Below the pieces are notes generated by a model that ran no database searches, was not told the origin of the DNA, and saw only the letters and a list, made by a program, of their open reading frames with translations. The position numbers were made by a program, and so were the translations under genes. Below, one piece after another: positions 1 through 13,883 of a DNA stretch of 64,000 nucleotides. Numbering within the stretch: the first letter of the stretch is position 1; each line of letters opens with the position of its first letter. The stretch comes from Hypoxylon rubiginosum (taxonomy: Eukaryota; Ascomycota; Sordariomycetes; Xylariales; Hypoxylaceae): positions 1-64,000 of the forward strand of contig CADCXA010000016.1 of NCBI GenBank assembly GCA_902806565.1. The letters are read 5' to 3'.

Positions 1-2525
1 TATTAATAATATAAAATAAGATAAAGAAAATAATAATTAATTAAGATATTATTAATATTAAAAAACCAAAAAAATACTTAACAAAATTTTATAAAAACTA
101 AAAAAGGCTAATAAACATAATAAAATTCAGTAAAAATAAAGTTATATAATAAACTAATAATATAACTAAATAATAAAACTTAAATATAAAATATTTAATA
201 ATTATATAATGTTTTTTACTAGTGTAACTATAAAAAAAAAAAAGGAATATCTTAAAGTTAAAAATAAGAATAATTAACGTTTATTAAAATTATAATTTTA
301 CTAAAAATAAAAACTAAGTAACTAGATTTTTACTAGTATATTTATTTTTTTTATTATAATATTAATTAATTAAAAATATTTATATTACTTTTTATATTAA
401 AGCTAGGAAAAATAAAATCAATTAATTTAAAAACATATAAAACTGTAAATATATTAATATATTTATTTTTTTTATAAATTTTTTTAATAACATTATATAC
501 TAATAAAAACTTTATTTAAAAACAACGGTTTTATTTTAAATATATATTTTTATATTATAATAATATACTTATAATTATTAGATGCCTTTTAAATTTTTCA
601 CCTTTTATATAATTATAAAATAATTAATTAACTTTTTTCTTTTTTTAAAAAATAACTTATTTTATAATAATACTTAATATATTATATTATATATATAAAA
701 TCCTACATATAGTAACGTTTTTTAAATTATATTTATATAGTTAATTAAATTTTAAATATTAATATATATTTTAGAAAAAAAATAAATTTATAGATTATAA
801 GATTTTAATAATAAAAAACAAGTAGTTTTTATATTTTTTAAATTATAAAAAAATATTTATTATATTTTTAATAATAAAAATAACTAATTAAATTAAGGTA
901 AATATATAAAAAAACATAGTCTTATTAAATTATATTTATATATTTATATTAAGTTAAATTACTAGGTAAATATATAAGGTATAATAAAAACTTTTTTTTT
1001 TTTTAATTAATATTATAAATTCTTTCTTTAAATATTTTATTTTAAATTAAACTTATATTTTTTTTATTTTATTTTTATAATAGATATTAATAATTAACTA
1101 AATTTTATTATTATAATAAATAATTATTAAGCTTTATTATAAAAGTTTATAAAATATATTAACTTATTTATTATATAATAAAATAATAAAATTTTAAATA
1201 TACTTTATATTATAAATAGCTAAATATAAACTTTAAACGTGTAAATATAAATTATAAATAACTAAATTTAAAATATAAATATATATAATACTTATTTAAA
1301 GTTATAATTAATTAATTAATAAACTTAAAACCATAAATTATTATATTAAAGCTATAAACCATTATATAATAAATAGGTTTTAAGTTTTAAATAATTATAT
1401 TAAAATTATAAACATTTATATTAAAATTATAAACTATTATATAACAAATAAGTTTTAAGTTTTAAACGATTATATTATAAATAAAATTATAATATTAAAT
1501 AAATAAATAAATACGTGTTTTAAAAAACTAAAAATGCGATTAATAACATTGTAAATAAAATAATACCTTTTATTAGTAATAACTAAGTTTTAATATATAA
1601 TATAAATAAAAATATAAATAATATAACACATTTAATAAATAATAAAATAAATATATTTACTATTAATTTACAGTTTCTTTAAACGTTAAAAACTAATATT
1701 TTAATTAAAGATTTTCTATAAATAATATTAGTAATTAATAATTTAACTGGTAAATATATATATATATATTATATTTATTAATATTAAAAATATTTATTAT
1801 AAAAGCGGAATTTAACTATTTTTTTAAGTTATTAAACCTAGATTTTTATAACATATTTTTTATTAAACGTAAAAAATTTATTTAAATATATAAAATAATT
1901 ATTTTAAGCTTAAAACACGTAATTTAATTTATAAAAAAAAAAAAAGGGATATTTCTAAGGATATTTAAAGGTTATAAAAACTATAAAAAAGTAATTTAAA
2001 ACTTTATATTTTTTATAAACATCTATAAATAATAAGCGGAGAATTTAAATAAATTAAAAAATATTTATTTTATAATTACTATAAATAACTTTATCTTAAT
2101 ATCACTTATATTATTTATTATATTATTTTATATAATTTTATATATTATTTTTTATATTATTTTTTATATATTTATATATAATTTTTAATATAATTCTTTA
2201 ATTACTTTTATTATTTTAATATTAAATAAGTTATATTTTAAATGTTTAAATAAATTAAATAAACTTATACCTTTTTAATAAAAAACATAGTAAAAAAAGT
2301 TTAAAAAATAAAATAAAATAAAAATAAAGTTATAATATTTTAAATAATTAATTATATAACTTATTTATATAAACGTGAATTAAAAGTTAATTTTTAGCAA
2401 GTTTTTATTAATAACTTTATAACCAAGCCTCGGCTTTAATTAGCTATTTATTTTTAGTTTTTTTATATTTAGTTTTTTTATTTTTAATTATTTTATTTTC
2501 AGTTTTATTATTTTTATTATATTTA

Positions 2526-2570
2526 TTACCACCGCTTTTATTACCGCCGCTTTTATTATCGTTTTTATTA
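2526..2570. repeat. 15-bp tandem repeat, three units
   Basis: Two near-identical 15-bp units, ttaccRccgctttta at 2526-2540 and 2541-2555, are followed by a third degenerate unit at 2556-2570. They form a small pocket of higher GC in the AT-rich block. The 15-bp period equals five codons, so this may be a relic of a low-complexity coding repeat; that is inference. Confidence 0.6.
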
Positions 2571-3249
2571 TATTTAACTTAAATAAATATTATATAAATT
2601 AATTTAAACTTTTAATTTTTAAAACTAATTAATACTTATTAATATAGTTATTTTTTTTTATTTTAAATTAAGAAATTACATGGTAATTTACCGTTATAAT
2701 ATAAACTTTATATAAATAAAACTAACGGTTTTATAAAACTAATATATTTTATATTATTATATAATAAATAAAATGATTTATTAAATTAAAAAAAAAACAT
2801 ATTTTAATTATTAATACTTAAAAATTTAATAAATATATATAAATATAAGTTAATAATTTCTTTTTATATCACGTTTTTATATATAAGTAAAATAATTACA
2901 CTAAAAAAAAGCTTAGTATCTAATATTATTAAATATTATATTTATAATTTAAAGTTAAATTATATTATAAACTATTATTAATTTAATTAATTAATATAAA
3001 AAAATTTTTATATTAAATCTAGCTTTTTAATATAATAAAAACTTTATATTTAATTATAAAATAGTTACTTATAATTAAATTAATAAGTTTAATAAATAAC
3101 TAAGTAATTTTATATTTTTAAATAAATTTTTTATAAAACTATAAGCGATTAATTAATACGGGTGTTTTAAAAAAAGATTTTTTAGTAAATAGATTTTTAA
3201 TAAAAATACTTAATTTTATATTTTGTTTTTTTATTAATTATAAATAAAT

Positions 3250-3410
3250 AAACATTTTTTTTTTCTTTATCTCCTTTTTTATTTTTTTTTTTTACCTCTT
3301 TTTTTATCTTTTTTTTTTACCTTCTTTTTTATTTTTTTTTTTATTTTTTTTTTTATCTTTTTTTTTATCTTTTTTTTTACTTTTTTTTTTACCTTTTTTA
3401 CTCGCCTATA
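3250..3410. repeat. Interrupted polypyrimidine tandem tract
   Basis: About 160 bases on the plus strand are nearly pure T with regularly placed C, in approximate units of 10-13 bases such as tttttttttacc and tttttttatc. The strand asymmetry is complete: virtually no G and very few A. This looks like an expanded simple repeat. Its origin is unknown. Confidence 0.6.
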
Positions 3411-6359
3411 AATTTATTAATAATATAAAACTAATAATAAAATAAGTTTTTTTTTTTAATAAAAAGATAATATAAATAATAATTTTAATATAAAAAACCT
3501 TTAATATTTTTATTTATTTTAAAAAACTTACCTTATTTTTAATAAGGGTGGGTTTAAAACTAGTAACTATATAATAACTTATTTTAAAGTTTTTTACTTT
3601 TTTTTATATATTATTATATAAACCTTAAAAATTTTTTTTTTTATATTTATTATTTTAAATTAAAGTATTATATTTTTATTATAAAAATTATTAAATATTA
3701 TTAATTTATAATTAAAAATTTTATTATATAAAAACGTTTTTTAGTTTAAATTTAAAAATATTAAATAAACTAAAAATACCTAGCTTTTTAAAAATAAAAA
3801 AATAATTTAAAATTAAGTTTATAATAAATATTATTATAAAGTTAATAATATATAAATTAATTATTATTTCTAAAAAAAACCTAAACTTAATATTTTATTA
3901 AAGTTTATATATTAATTAAATAAAAAATTATATAAGTTACACGGATTTATTATTAACTATTTTATAAACTAGTATATATAATATTTTTTTATTAATCTTT
4001 ATAATAAAAAAAATATAAAAAATAATTTTTATTTATAAAGTTATTTAATTTTAAAACTAGTTATATATTAAACGTTTTATTTTTTTATATATAATTATTC
4101 TTTTTTTTAAAATATTAAATATATATATAATATTTTTATTAATAATATTAAAATTCTTAAAATAATTATATTATAATATACTTTTACTTAATATACTTTT
4201 AATTAATATACTTTTAACTAATATATTCTAGATTATTTTACCTTTTTATAAATTAATAAAAAACTATATAAATATATTTAAATTTATTATATAAGTTATA
4301 TTATTTATATTATTTATAACGTAAAAAGTAATAAATATATTAAATTAAATATTAAATATAATATACTGTTTATATTTTTTTTTCTATTAATTAATAACCG
4401 TAATATAAAATTATAAATAATAATATAAGTATATTAAATAAAAACCTTTATTAAAGAATTTGTAAATATCTTTATAAAAATAATTTAATTAACATTTATA
4501 TTTACTAAACATTACTTATTAATTATTTTCTAAGTAATAATCTTAATATAAAAGCGTTATAAAAAATAAAAATATTAAAATTATTATAAATAAAAATGTA
4601 ATATAAAGAAATTAGTAACTATATAATTAAAAAAATTTAATAAAAACAATAACTACCTTTTTTTACTTTTTTTTATATTTTTTTATAAATGGTTTTTTAT
4701 TATAATTAAAAAATAACTAAGTTATTTATATTATATAGTAATTTATTAAGTTATACGTTTTTATTTATAAAACTATTATATTAAAAATAAAAAGTTATAT
4801 ATATTTAAAGTTAAAAAAGTAAAATTAAAAAACTAATAGTTAATAATTTTACTTATTTTAATTAATTATATTTTATTAATTATTTAAATAAAAATACTTT
4901 TTTTAAATATAAAATTATTATATAATATTTTATTTTTCTAATAAACTAATAATAATATATATAACGTATTAATATTTAAATAGTTTTTAAAATAAATTAA
5001 ATATAAATTAAAAAATATATAAAAAATTAATATATAAAAACTAATATATATAATTATAATTAATTAAAAATATATAACTTAATTAAATAAATTTAAAAAT
5101 AATATTAAAAAACCTATAAAAAAGGTTTTTTATTATTAAAAAAAAATAACAACCTAATTTAAATTATTAATAAAAATTCCGTTTTTATTATAATAAAAAA
5201 TATATTTTTATTTTAAGCCGCTAAAAAAAATTCCGCTTATATTATAATAAAAAGTAAATTTTTAGTTTATAATTTTTTAAATAAAAAGTTTTTAACGGCC
5301 TATATTAAAATAAATTATTTATTATAACTAAAAATATAAATAAATACCTTAATATTAAATATATATTAAAAATATTTTTCTTAATATAATTAAAAATAAC
5401 TTGTTATATTAATTTATTAAAACCTAAGAAATTCCTTTTTATTATATAGTAATAATTAATAAAAATATTCGGTATATTATTCCTTAAATTTTAAAGTTTT
5501 ATTAAAAACTTTAAATATAATTTTTAAAAGTTATAAAATAATAAAACAATAATAAAAATCCATTATTTTAATTTCCTAAAAAACTAATAATAAGTAGATT
5601 TATTTAAACTAATAAAAAAATTTAAACCAGTTTATAATAATACTAAGAAATTATTTTATACGTTTAATTATAAAATTAATATTAATAAAAAACTTATTAA
5701 TATAAAATAAAAACTTATTTATATTTTTTAATTAGTTTTTTAAGTTAATTAAACCTATAAATTTAACACGCGTTAAAAATATTTTTATTTTACCTTATAA
5801 ATATTAAAACCGGTTATTTAAAAGTATTAGTTTATTAATTAAATTTAACGAATTATTAAAAAAATTTCCCGTGGTTAATTTTACACGTTTAATTATTCAC
5901 TTCTTTAAATTATTTAATAAAATATATTTTACCATGTTATTAATATTAATATAAAGGTTTTTTAACGTTAAAAATTTTATTAAAAAAGCATTTTATAGAT
6001 ATTATATATTATTTAAAGTTTAAAATAAAATCCGGTAATTACTATTTATATAATTATTTATTATATTTATTATAATAATTTAATTAATATAAAAAAAAAA
6101 AATAAAGCTAGTTAAAACTTAAAACCTTTTTAAAGTTTTATATTTATAAAAAATAAAAAATAACTTATAAAAAAAAATAAATAATAACATATAATATATA
6201 AAATAAATTAAAATAAATAAGGTTTTTTAATAAAATAATTAATAAATTAACTTATATATAATTTAATATTATTAATATATAACCAATATTTTATATTTAA
6301 AATACTTAAAGTTTAAATATTAATATATTATTTTTTATTATTTTTTGGTTATATAAAAA

Positions 6360-7300
6360 TTAAATTATTTAATAATATTAATAAAACTATTTATTTTAAA
6401 ATAAAATCCGTTAAAAACTTTAATAAAAATATAATATTTATATTAACATATAAACCTTTTAGCGATATTTATTTAAACGTAGTTATAGTTTTAATAAACT
6501 TAAAAAAATTATTATTTAATAATACTATTAAAATCGGTTAATTAAAGTTTAAGTCTTTTAAAAACTTTAATAAAAATATAGTATTTACATGGTTTTATAA
6601 ACTTTTAAGTTATATTTAAATAAAAGTAACCTCGGTAAATATAAAGAAATTTTCGCCTAATAATATTAGGAAAAAAAGCTATTTAAACCCGGTATTATTT
6701 AAAAATTTAAATAAAAATATAATATTTATATTAACTTATAAACTTTTAATTAATATTTAAATAAATATAATTTTATTAAATTCTAGTTTATTTTCACTTA
6801 ATAATATTAAAAAGATTAATTATTTAAAAATATAATTTTTTAGAAATTATAATAAAAACATAATATTTTTATTAGTTAAAAAACTTTAAAATAATATTTA
6901 ATTAAATATAACTTAAATTAAATTAAAGATATTTTTATTTAATAATATTAAAAGGATTAATTTTTTAAGGATATAATCCTTTAAAAATTATAATAAGATT
7001 ATAATATTTATATTAACTAAAAAACTTTAAAATAATATTTAATTAAATATAACTTTAATTAATAAAAAAAGATTCTTATTTATTAATATAAAAAAAACCA
7101 ATTATTTAAAATTATAATTCTTTAAAAACTTTATAAGGATTATTATATTTATATTATTTTATAAACTTTTTATTAATACTTAACTTAATATAACTTTATT
7201 AAATTTAAAAAAATTATTATTTAATAATATTAAAAAAATTAATTATTTTATTAGGAAATTATTAAAAAACTTTAATAAAAATATAATATTTATATAAACA
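6360..7300 (-). pseudogene. RIP-destroyed gene with 47-residue tandem repeats
   Basis: The anchor ataatattta (and close variants) recurs at 6431, 6578, 6719, 6860, 7001, 7142 and 7283. The spacing is 147, then exactly 141 five times. Both numbers are multiples of three (49 and 47 codons). On the minus strand one frame stays aligned from unit to unit: most units share a pattern with FLLKFL-like, LIFLILL-like and NKVI-like segments, and the stops are almost all TAA/TAG at places where CAA, CAG or TGG would be expected before RIP. I read this as a former coding array of about seven repeats. The helical, leucine-rich look suggests an alpha-solenoid, but I cannot assign a family. Confidence 0.65.
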
Positions 7301-10300
7301 TATAAACTTTTTAACGGTATTTAAATTAATAAGAGCTTAATAAAAATAAAATTAATATTAATAATATTTAAATAAATATACTCACGCTTTTTAAAATAAA
7401 ATTACTTTACTTTAAAATTATTAATTACTTAATATAAAAACATTTTAATATTAACTTAACATTATATTTTTTTTAATATAAATTAATATAATAAAATATA
7501 ATATAATATAATTTAATAAAATATAAAAAAGAAGTAAAAAAATAAATATAAGATTATTTTTTTTATATAAATTTCTATAATAAAACCATTTTTAATTATT
7601 TATAATTTATTAAAAAAATTAATATAAATTATATTTTTTTTATTAAGATTTATTTGGAAAATAATATAAAATAAAAAGTTACTGATTTAATTAAATATAA
7701 GTAATATAAAAATAATATAATTAAATTTTATTATAATTATAAGTTTAAATTAAATATATTAATAAATATAAAGAAAAATCTAATATATAAACTAGTGTAT
7801 ATAGTTATAAAATGGTTTATTTTTAAAAATATAATTTAATTTAAATATACTTAAATATACTTAGAAACTATAAATTATTAATATAATTAAAAAAGAGTTT
7901 ACTATAATAAAAAATAAAGACTTTTTTTAGTTCTAAAACTAAATTAACTATAAAATATAAATAAATATTAAAAATTTCGCTTTATTAAATTTAAAATTTA
8001 TATAAATATTAATACTTATTTTCGTAAAATTATATAATATAATATTAGTAAATTTAATAATTTATTTATAAATATAATTAACTAATATTTTAAAATAATT
8101 ATTATATTAAGATTTTAACTTTAAATAACCTATATAAATTATAAAATTAAAACTTTTTTTATAATTTAAATATAATATTAATTAATTATATAAACTAAAC
8201 TTTAAATAACCGTGCGGTTTATAAATAAAATAAAAATAAAATACTTATAAAACGTATATATTTTAAAGTTATATAAGTTTTATATAAGTTAATATAATAT
8301 AAAAATTAAATAATAATAGCTTTTTTTTTAAATTAATATAACTAATTACTAGATTATAAATAAATTAATATCTACGTTATTAAATATTAATATTAATATT
8401 ATATTATTAATAATATTTTAAAAGTTTATATAATTTAAATTTATTTAAAAAATATTAGTTTTATATTTAAATTATAATATATATTATTTTTAGAAACTTA
8501 TTATAATAAAAAATAACTTAATATATTTATTTATAAAATATTTATATTATTAAATAATAGGAAAATAAGGTTATTAATTATATTAATAAATTTTAAATAA
8601 ACCTAAGTAATATAAAAATAAAAAATTATATTATAAATTTAACTTTTAATTTTTTATTATTAAAGTTAATATATTAACTAAAAAAGCTAATATGTAAATA
8701 TAATTTTAATAATTTCCTAGCCTTAAAAATATAATAAATTTATAATAAATAACTAATATAACATTTATTAAAGTTTATTAAAAATAAAAACCATTTATAT
8801 TTTAATAAATATATTAGTTTAAAAAATTATTTAAAATAATATAAAAAGGATAAAAAAGAGCCGGTATTAATATTTAATAAATTTTTATATAACAAGATAA
8901 TATAATATATAGTTTAATTAAATAAAATAAAAGAATAAATAAAAACAAAATAAATATAATTATATAATTATTTATTAAATATCTTAAAAATAAAAAAATA
9001 AACTTAAGAAATATTAAAAATTTATATATTATTTCCTATAATAATTATAAATTACTTATCTTTTAAATATATATTTATAATATAAAACCACTAAAATAAT
9101 AAAAACAGTTATTTTAATTATTAATTATTTTTTATTTAAATAAATATTTATTTAGTTTACTAGGTATTATTTTATTATTTAAAATACCGGTATTTAAATA
9201 TATACCTAAATAGATAAATATTAAATAAATAAATATTAAATAATAAAAATTATTATTTTTATTTATTAAAAGTTTTAATTTTATTAATTTTTTAAAACTT
9301 ATATAACTTCTTTTAATTTATTATAATAAAAGTTTTTTTTTATATTATATTTAATATTATAGTAAATAAAAATAATCTAGTTTTTATAAACCTTTTTAAG
9401 GATATGTTATATATAAAATTATAATTAAATTATTTACTTTAAATTATAAAAAAAAAATCTTATTTTAAATATATTTTAAATATCTTATAAATTAAACTAT
9501 AAAAACATATATAATAATAATTTAATTATTTTTATAAGCTTTTTCTAATAAATTTATATTTAATATATAAAATTTAAAATATTATTTAAATTATTATTAA
9601 TTTATTTTTTATAATAATTTATATTAATTTTTTTAAAATTAAGGTTTTTTAAACGTTAGTTACCGCGATATTAATATACGAGTTTAAAGGCCTTTTATAT
9701 TTATTAAAACTAAAATTTTATTATAAAAACCTAGCTTTTATTATTTAAAAAGTTATGGTTTTTAAAATAATAATATTAAGTATTTATACCATTAAAAATA
9801 TTAAAAATAAATATAATAAGTTTTTTTATTTAATAAGCTTTTTTATTTATTATTTTTATATATATAAAAATGTTTATAACTATTAAATTTATTACTTTTT
9901 ATATAATAATATTTTAATTTCTTTTATTATTTAAATAATTTTATAATAATATTATTATTTTATAATATTAATATTCTTATTAATAAAATACTTTATAATA
10001 ATATTTTATATAATATTTAATATTTTTTTTTATCTAATATTTATTTAAGTAAAAAATAAATTAAATATAAATAATATTTATTTATAATAATTATTTTATT
10101 TATATTTATAAATTTATATTTTAAGGTTTTAAGTTTTTATAATTAATTATTTTTAAATAAATTTTTAAAATTATAATAAAAACTTTAACTTATTTTAATT
10201 AATAAGTTATATAAATTATAAAAAAAAACTAATTAATTTTTTAATATATAACTTTTAAATTTAACCGTATATATATATAAAACTTATTATTTAAATAATA

Positions 10301-10442
10301 AAACTATAAATTAAAAAACTATTATATTATTTTAATATTAAAACCTTATATATAAATAAACCCAGTTTATATTTTCCTTAATATTAATAAATTAAACTTT
10401 TTATTTAAACTATAAAAATTATATATTTTTTATTTAAACTTT

Positions 10443-10580
10443 AAATATAATTTAATAATAATTTAATTATAACTTAATAATAACTTAATTATAATTTAAT
10501 AATAATTTAATTATAATTTAATAATAATTTAATTATAATTTAATAATAATTTAATAATAATTTAATAATAATTTTATAAT
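10443..10580. repeat. 22-bp AT tandem repeat
   Basis: The unit aattataatttaataataa (continuing ttt) repeats with a period of exactly 22 bases; the word aattata starts at 10,465, 10,487, 10,509 and 10,531, and the array degenerates after about 10,550. It lies 200 bases inside the edge of the first AT-rich block, upstream of the GT8 gene. It may be a minisatellite; nothing shows a function. Confidence 0.7.
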
Positions 10581-11208
10581 AATTTAAATATTATTATAAA
10601 TATTTTATAAATATAATAAATTTAATTTTAAGTTTAAATATAATTATAATTAGTTATTATATATTTTTTATAATTTAAATTAATAAAGTATATTAATTTA
10701 TTAAAAACTTAATATATTTATATAATATAAGAATTATATATATTATAATTTTAGTTTATTTTACAGGTTTAACAAGTTTAGCGGATTTAGCGAACTTGGC
10801 ACTTTTATCACTTTGGCGGTTTAGTGTAAATTTACAGCGGAGAAAACGCTTATATTCATTTACTATACCATATTATCGCGAGTTCGTCAGGCTACGTCGT
10901 TTATATAATGCTAAATTCTTCGGCTTTTTTTTACTGATATAGAGTGTTTCTAACGACATCCCGCCACCTTATCTGTGCGTTGTATTCAAGTTAGCGACCA
11001 TCTCATGCGTCCCGGAGTCAAACTTAGGGGTAAGTACCTAACCTAATGATTCATCATATGCAGCCTTTATTCCAGGGACGATTCAAAAATGACGTCTTCA
11101 ACTAAGCATTCCAACCATTAACTCCACCTTGAATCTCACTCTTCCGTGGAATAGCTTAGTGAAGAACTACGTCGCAATGCCGATGAGCTCCCTGGTATTG
11201 ATTGCACC

Positions 11209-12321
11209 ATGACTCTAGCCCCTGACGCACGAAGACGGTACGCCTACGCGACTCTAATTACTCGCGCGAGTTACCTTCCTGGAGTTATTGTCTTGGCCGA
11301 CACACTTCTCAGGAGAAATAATGCCTCATATCCTTTAGTTGTGTTGTACACTCGGAATCTATCATCTACTGCGGTTAGAGCGCTCGAGCTTGAATCGTCA
11401 CAACGGAATATCATACTCCACCAGTGCCACCAACTTCTGCCGCCAGGGAATATCAAGGTCAATTTGATCGCCGAACGCTTCGAAGACACTTGGACGAAGC
11501 TCCGTGTGTTCGAATTATTTGATTACGATGCTGTCTGCTACCTTGATGCCGACATGGCGGTGTACCGCAATATGGACGGCATCTTTGAGAAACTTGGTCA
11601 ACTACCGAACGGTTGGCTAGGAGCAAATCATTCGTGCGTATGCAACCGTGACCGTGATCCTTGGGCACCCGAGGACTGGCGCCCAGAAAACTGTGCATAT
11701 ACACCTCTATCTCACCCGTTAGCGCTCTCCGAACCCACACAACCGGCAGCGGGAAGCCTGAGAACATTTCGCCTTATTAACGGTGGCATGCTTCTGTTCC
11801 GACCTTCCAAGTCATCATGGAAGGATATGATGGCGTTCTTCCATACGACACCATTATTATCCGAGTTCAAGTTTCCCGACCAGGATTTTCTCGCACATTT
11901 CTTCGCCGGGAAATGGAAAGCCCTAGGCTGGCAGTACAACGCCTTGAAGACAATGAAGTACTGGCATCACAATATCTGGCGCGATGAAGAGCTCGTGTGC
12001 TTACATTATGTTGTGGACAAGCCATGGGCAAAACGCGTTGGCGAGGATGGCATCGCTGGCTACAAGGGGAGAGACGGCATCACCCATAGCTGGTGGTGGG
12101 AGGCTTATAATTCCTGGGAAAAGGATAGAACTGATAATTCTAACCACGGGCACGAAATACTTCGCCTAGTGAGGCGAGGTGTTGCACCACTACCAGGCCG
12201 GGACGGTTGGGAAGAAACGGAACCAGATCCAGACATGAAAGCTATTGGGCATAGCGTTCAAGCTTTCGCGAACAACAAGATTCCCATGTCATCTGAAATA
12301 GCCACCGTCACTGAGAAGTAG
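11209..12321 (+). CDS. Glycosyltransferase family 8 protein (glycogenin-like fold)
   Basis: A 370-residue single-exon enzyme expected to transfer a sugar from a nucleotide-sugar donor, retaining configuration. GT8 hallmarks are in order: an N-terminal YAYATLITRASYL segment (11-23), the metal-binding DxD in YLDADMAV (DAD at 113-115), LINGGMLLFRPS (189-200), PDQDFL (223-228) and LHYVVDKPW (265-273), whose His is the usual second manganese ligand. There is no signal peptide or membrane segment, so it is probably cytosolic. The ATG at 11,209 sits in a good context (caccATGa). The gene is alone in a 1.7-kb normal-GC island between two RIP blocks and yet has no stop or frameshift. The acceptor and donor cannot be deduced; galactinol-synthase-like, glycogenin-like or cell-wall roles are all possible. 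Confidence 0.88.
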   Translation: MTLAPDARRRYAYATLITRASYLPGVIVLADTLLRRNNASYPLVVLYTRNLSSTAVRALELESSQRNIILHQCHQLLPPGNIKVNLIAERFEDTWTKLRVFELFDYDAVCYLDADMAVYRNMDGIFEKLGQLPNGWLGANHSCVCNRDRDPWAPEDWRPENCAYTPLSHPLALSEPTQPAAGSLRTFRLINGGMLLFRPSKSSWKDMMAFFHTTPLLSEFKFPDQDFLAHFFAGKWKALGWQYNALKTMKYWHHNIWRDEELVCLHYVVDKPWAKRVGEDGIAGYKGRDGITHSWWWEAYNSWEKDRTDNSNHGHEILRLVRRGVAPLPGRDGWEETEPDPDMKAIGHSVQAFANNKIPMSSEIATVTEK

Positions 12322-12489
12322 CACGGAAAGAATATTAATATTGTACATCTAGCTATCGGAGAGGTAGGAGTTCCGGTAGACTGAGACAATTATATCTACC
12401 TACCTGGTATGTACCTAAGCTTTCAATCATCGAATGAGGTCTCGTATTAGCTTAAAGGTTTCGTACACACGGCTAGCTTAAGCGGAATA

Positions 12490-13850
12490 AGTTTCTTTTA
12501 ACAAAAGCTTTTTATTGTTTCTAAGATTTTGTTTATACCTAGCTACCTTTTAAGTAGTTACCAAGTTCAAAAACAAGAGTGATATTAATATTAAACAATA
12601 ATATCTTATAATTATTAAGTAAATAAAAGCCTAATATATTTCTAAAGTATAATAGATATTTCCTTTTTATAGACTTTTAAAATTAATAATTTTAACGGTA
12701 AAAAATATATAATATTATTTATATATTTTTATAGATTTTTTATTAAGGCTTTTTATAACTAGAAAATAACTATCTTTAATTAATTTTATAATTAAAAAAT
12801 AATAATTAAAATTATTATTTATTAAATCTTTTATAATTATAATATTATATATATATTAAACTTATTATAAAAATATAATTATAAAAGTTATTTTTAAAGT
12901 TTTTTTTTTTATAAAAAGTTTTTAATTATAAAATAACTGTTATTAATTAAAAGTTTTAACAACTAGTTTAATATTTATAAAATAATAATTAAGGTTTTTA
13001 TTTATTAATATTTTTATAATTATAATATAATATATTTATTAAGTTTTTTATAAATATATTTTAATATTATTATAATAATTTATTAAATATTTATTAGTTT
13101 TTTTATAATTATAATATATTAATTTTTATTAAATACACTATAAATAAAAATTATTTTACAATTAATAAATATTTTTTAATTTATATACTTTTTATAATTT
13201 TTTACTTTTTTATAAAATAAATTTTTATAAAAAATAAAATATTTATATTACCACTGTTTTATATTTAAACTATTAAATTTAAACAGGTAAATATACTGCT
13301 TTTTTTAACGTATATAACTTTAATAGTATAATTTATTTAAATAATTTAATCGTTAGAACCATTAAATTATATTATAAGCCGAAATAAACTAAAAATTCTT
13401 TTATAAGTCCCGATAATATATTTTTAGGAGCAGCCGCGGAAAAAATACTATAAATTTAGTAAACACACCGTTAAAACACTAATGTTATATTTAACTATAT
13501 TTTAATAAAGTTATTTCGTTATTATTATTAACATTAAATTAGTTATAAAGTAATAAAATATATTATATTTAATGGTTTAAAAACTTATAAATCTTATTAT
13601 AATTAAAATTAAAATTTTTAAACGTATATTTTATTTTTATTATTATAATAAAACATATCGTAAATATTATTATTTATTTTTAACTAATAAGAACAACTTA
13701 TTAACAAACTTATAAAATTAATTAAAACTTACTTATTTTTAAAAGTTTTAATTAATCTACGAAAAATTATAAAAATATATAATTACTATAAATAAAAATA
13801 AAATTAATTAATTAATCGGTATATTTAACTAAAATTTAAATTATTTTATT

Positions 13851-13883
<33 letters not shown>

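Larger units (their letters stand above)
1..10760. repeat. AT-rich RIP block 1 (decayed repeats)
   Basis: This stretch is almost entirely A and T. The remaining C and G sit mostly in CpT and CpG contexts (for example aacgtt, aactta), while CpA and TpG are rare and TpA dominates. That pattern is what RIP leaves behind on duplicated DNA in Pezizomycotina. No open frame of gene size survives. It starts before the window and ends over about 50 bases near 10,760, where ordinary base composition returns. Sub-structures that I could recognise (three short tandem arrays and a 141-bp coding-period array) are listed separately. The rest is presumably decayed transposons, but I could not identify a reverse transcriptase or transposase here. 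Confidence 0.9.

Noticed and set aside
1..10760. Mitochondrial DNA inserted in the nucleus as explanation for the AT blocks
   Set aside because: No mitochondrial genes, tRNAs or rRNAs could be read, and the CpA/TpG depletion and transposon remnants point to RIP.
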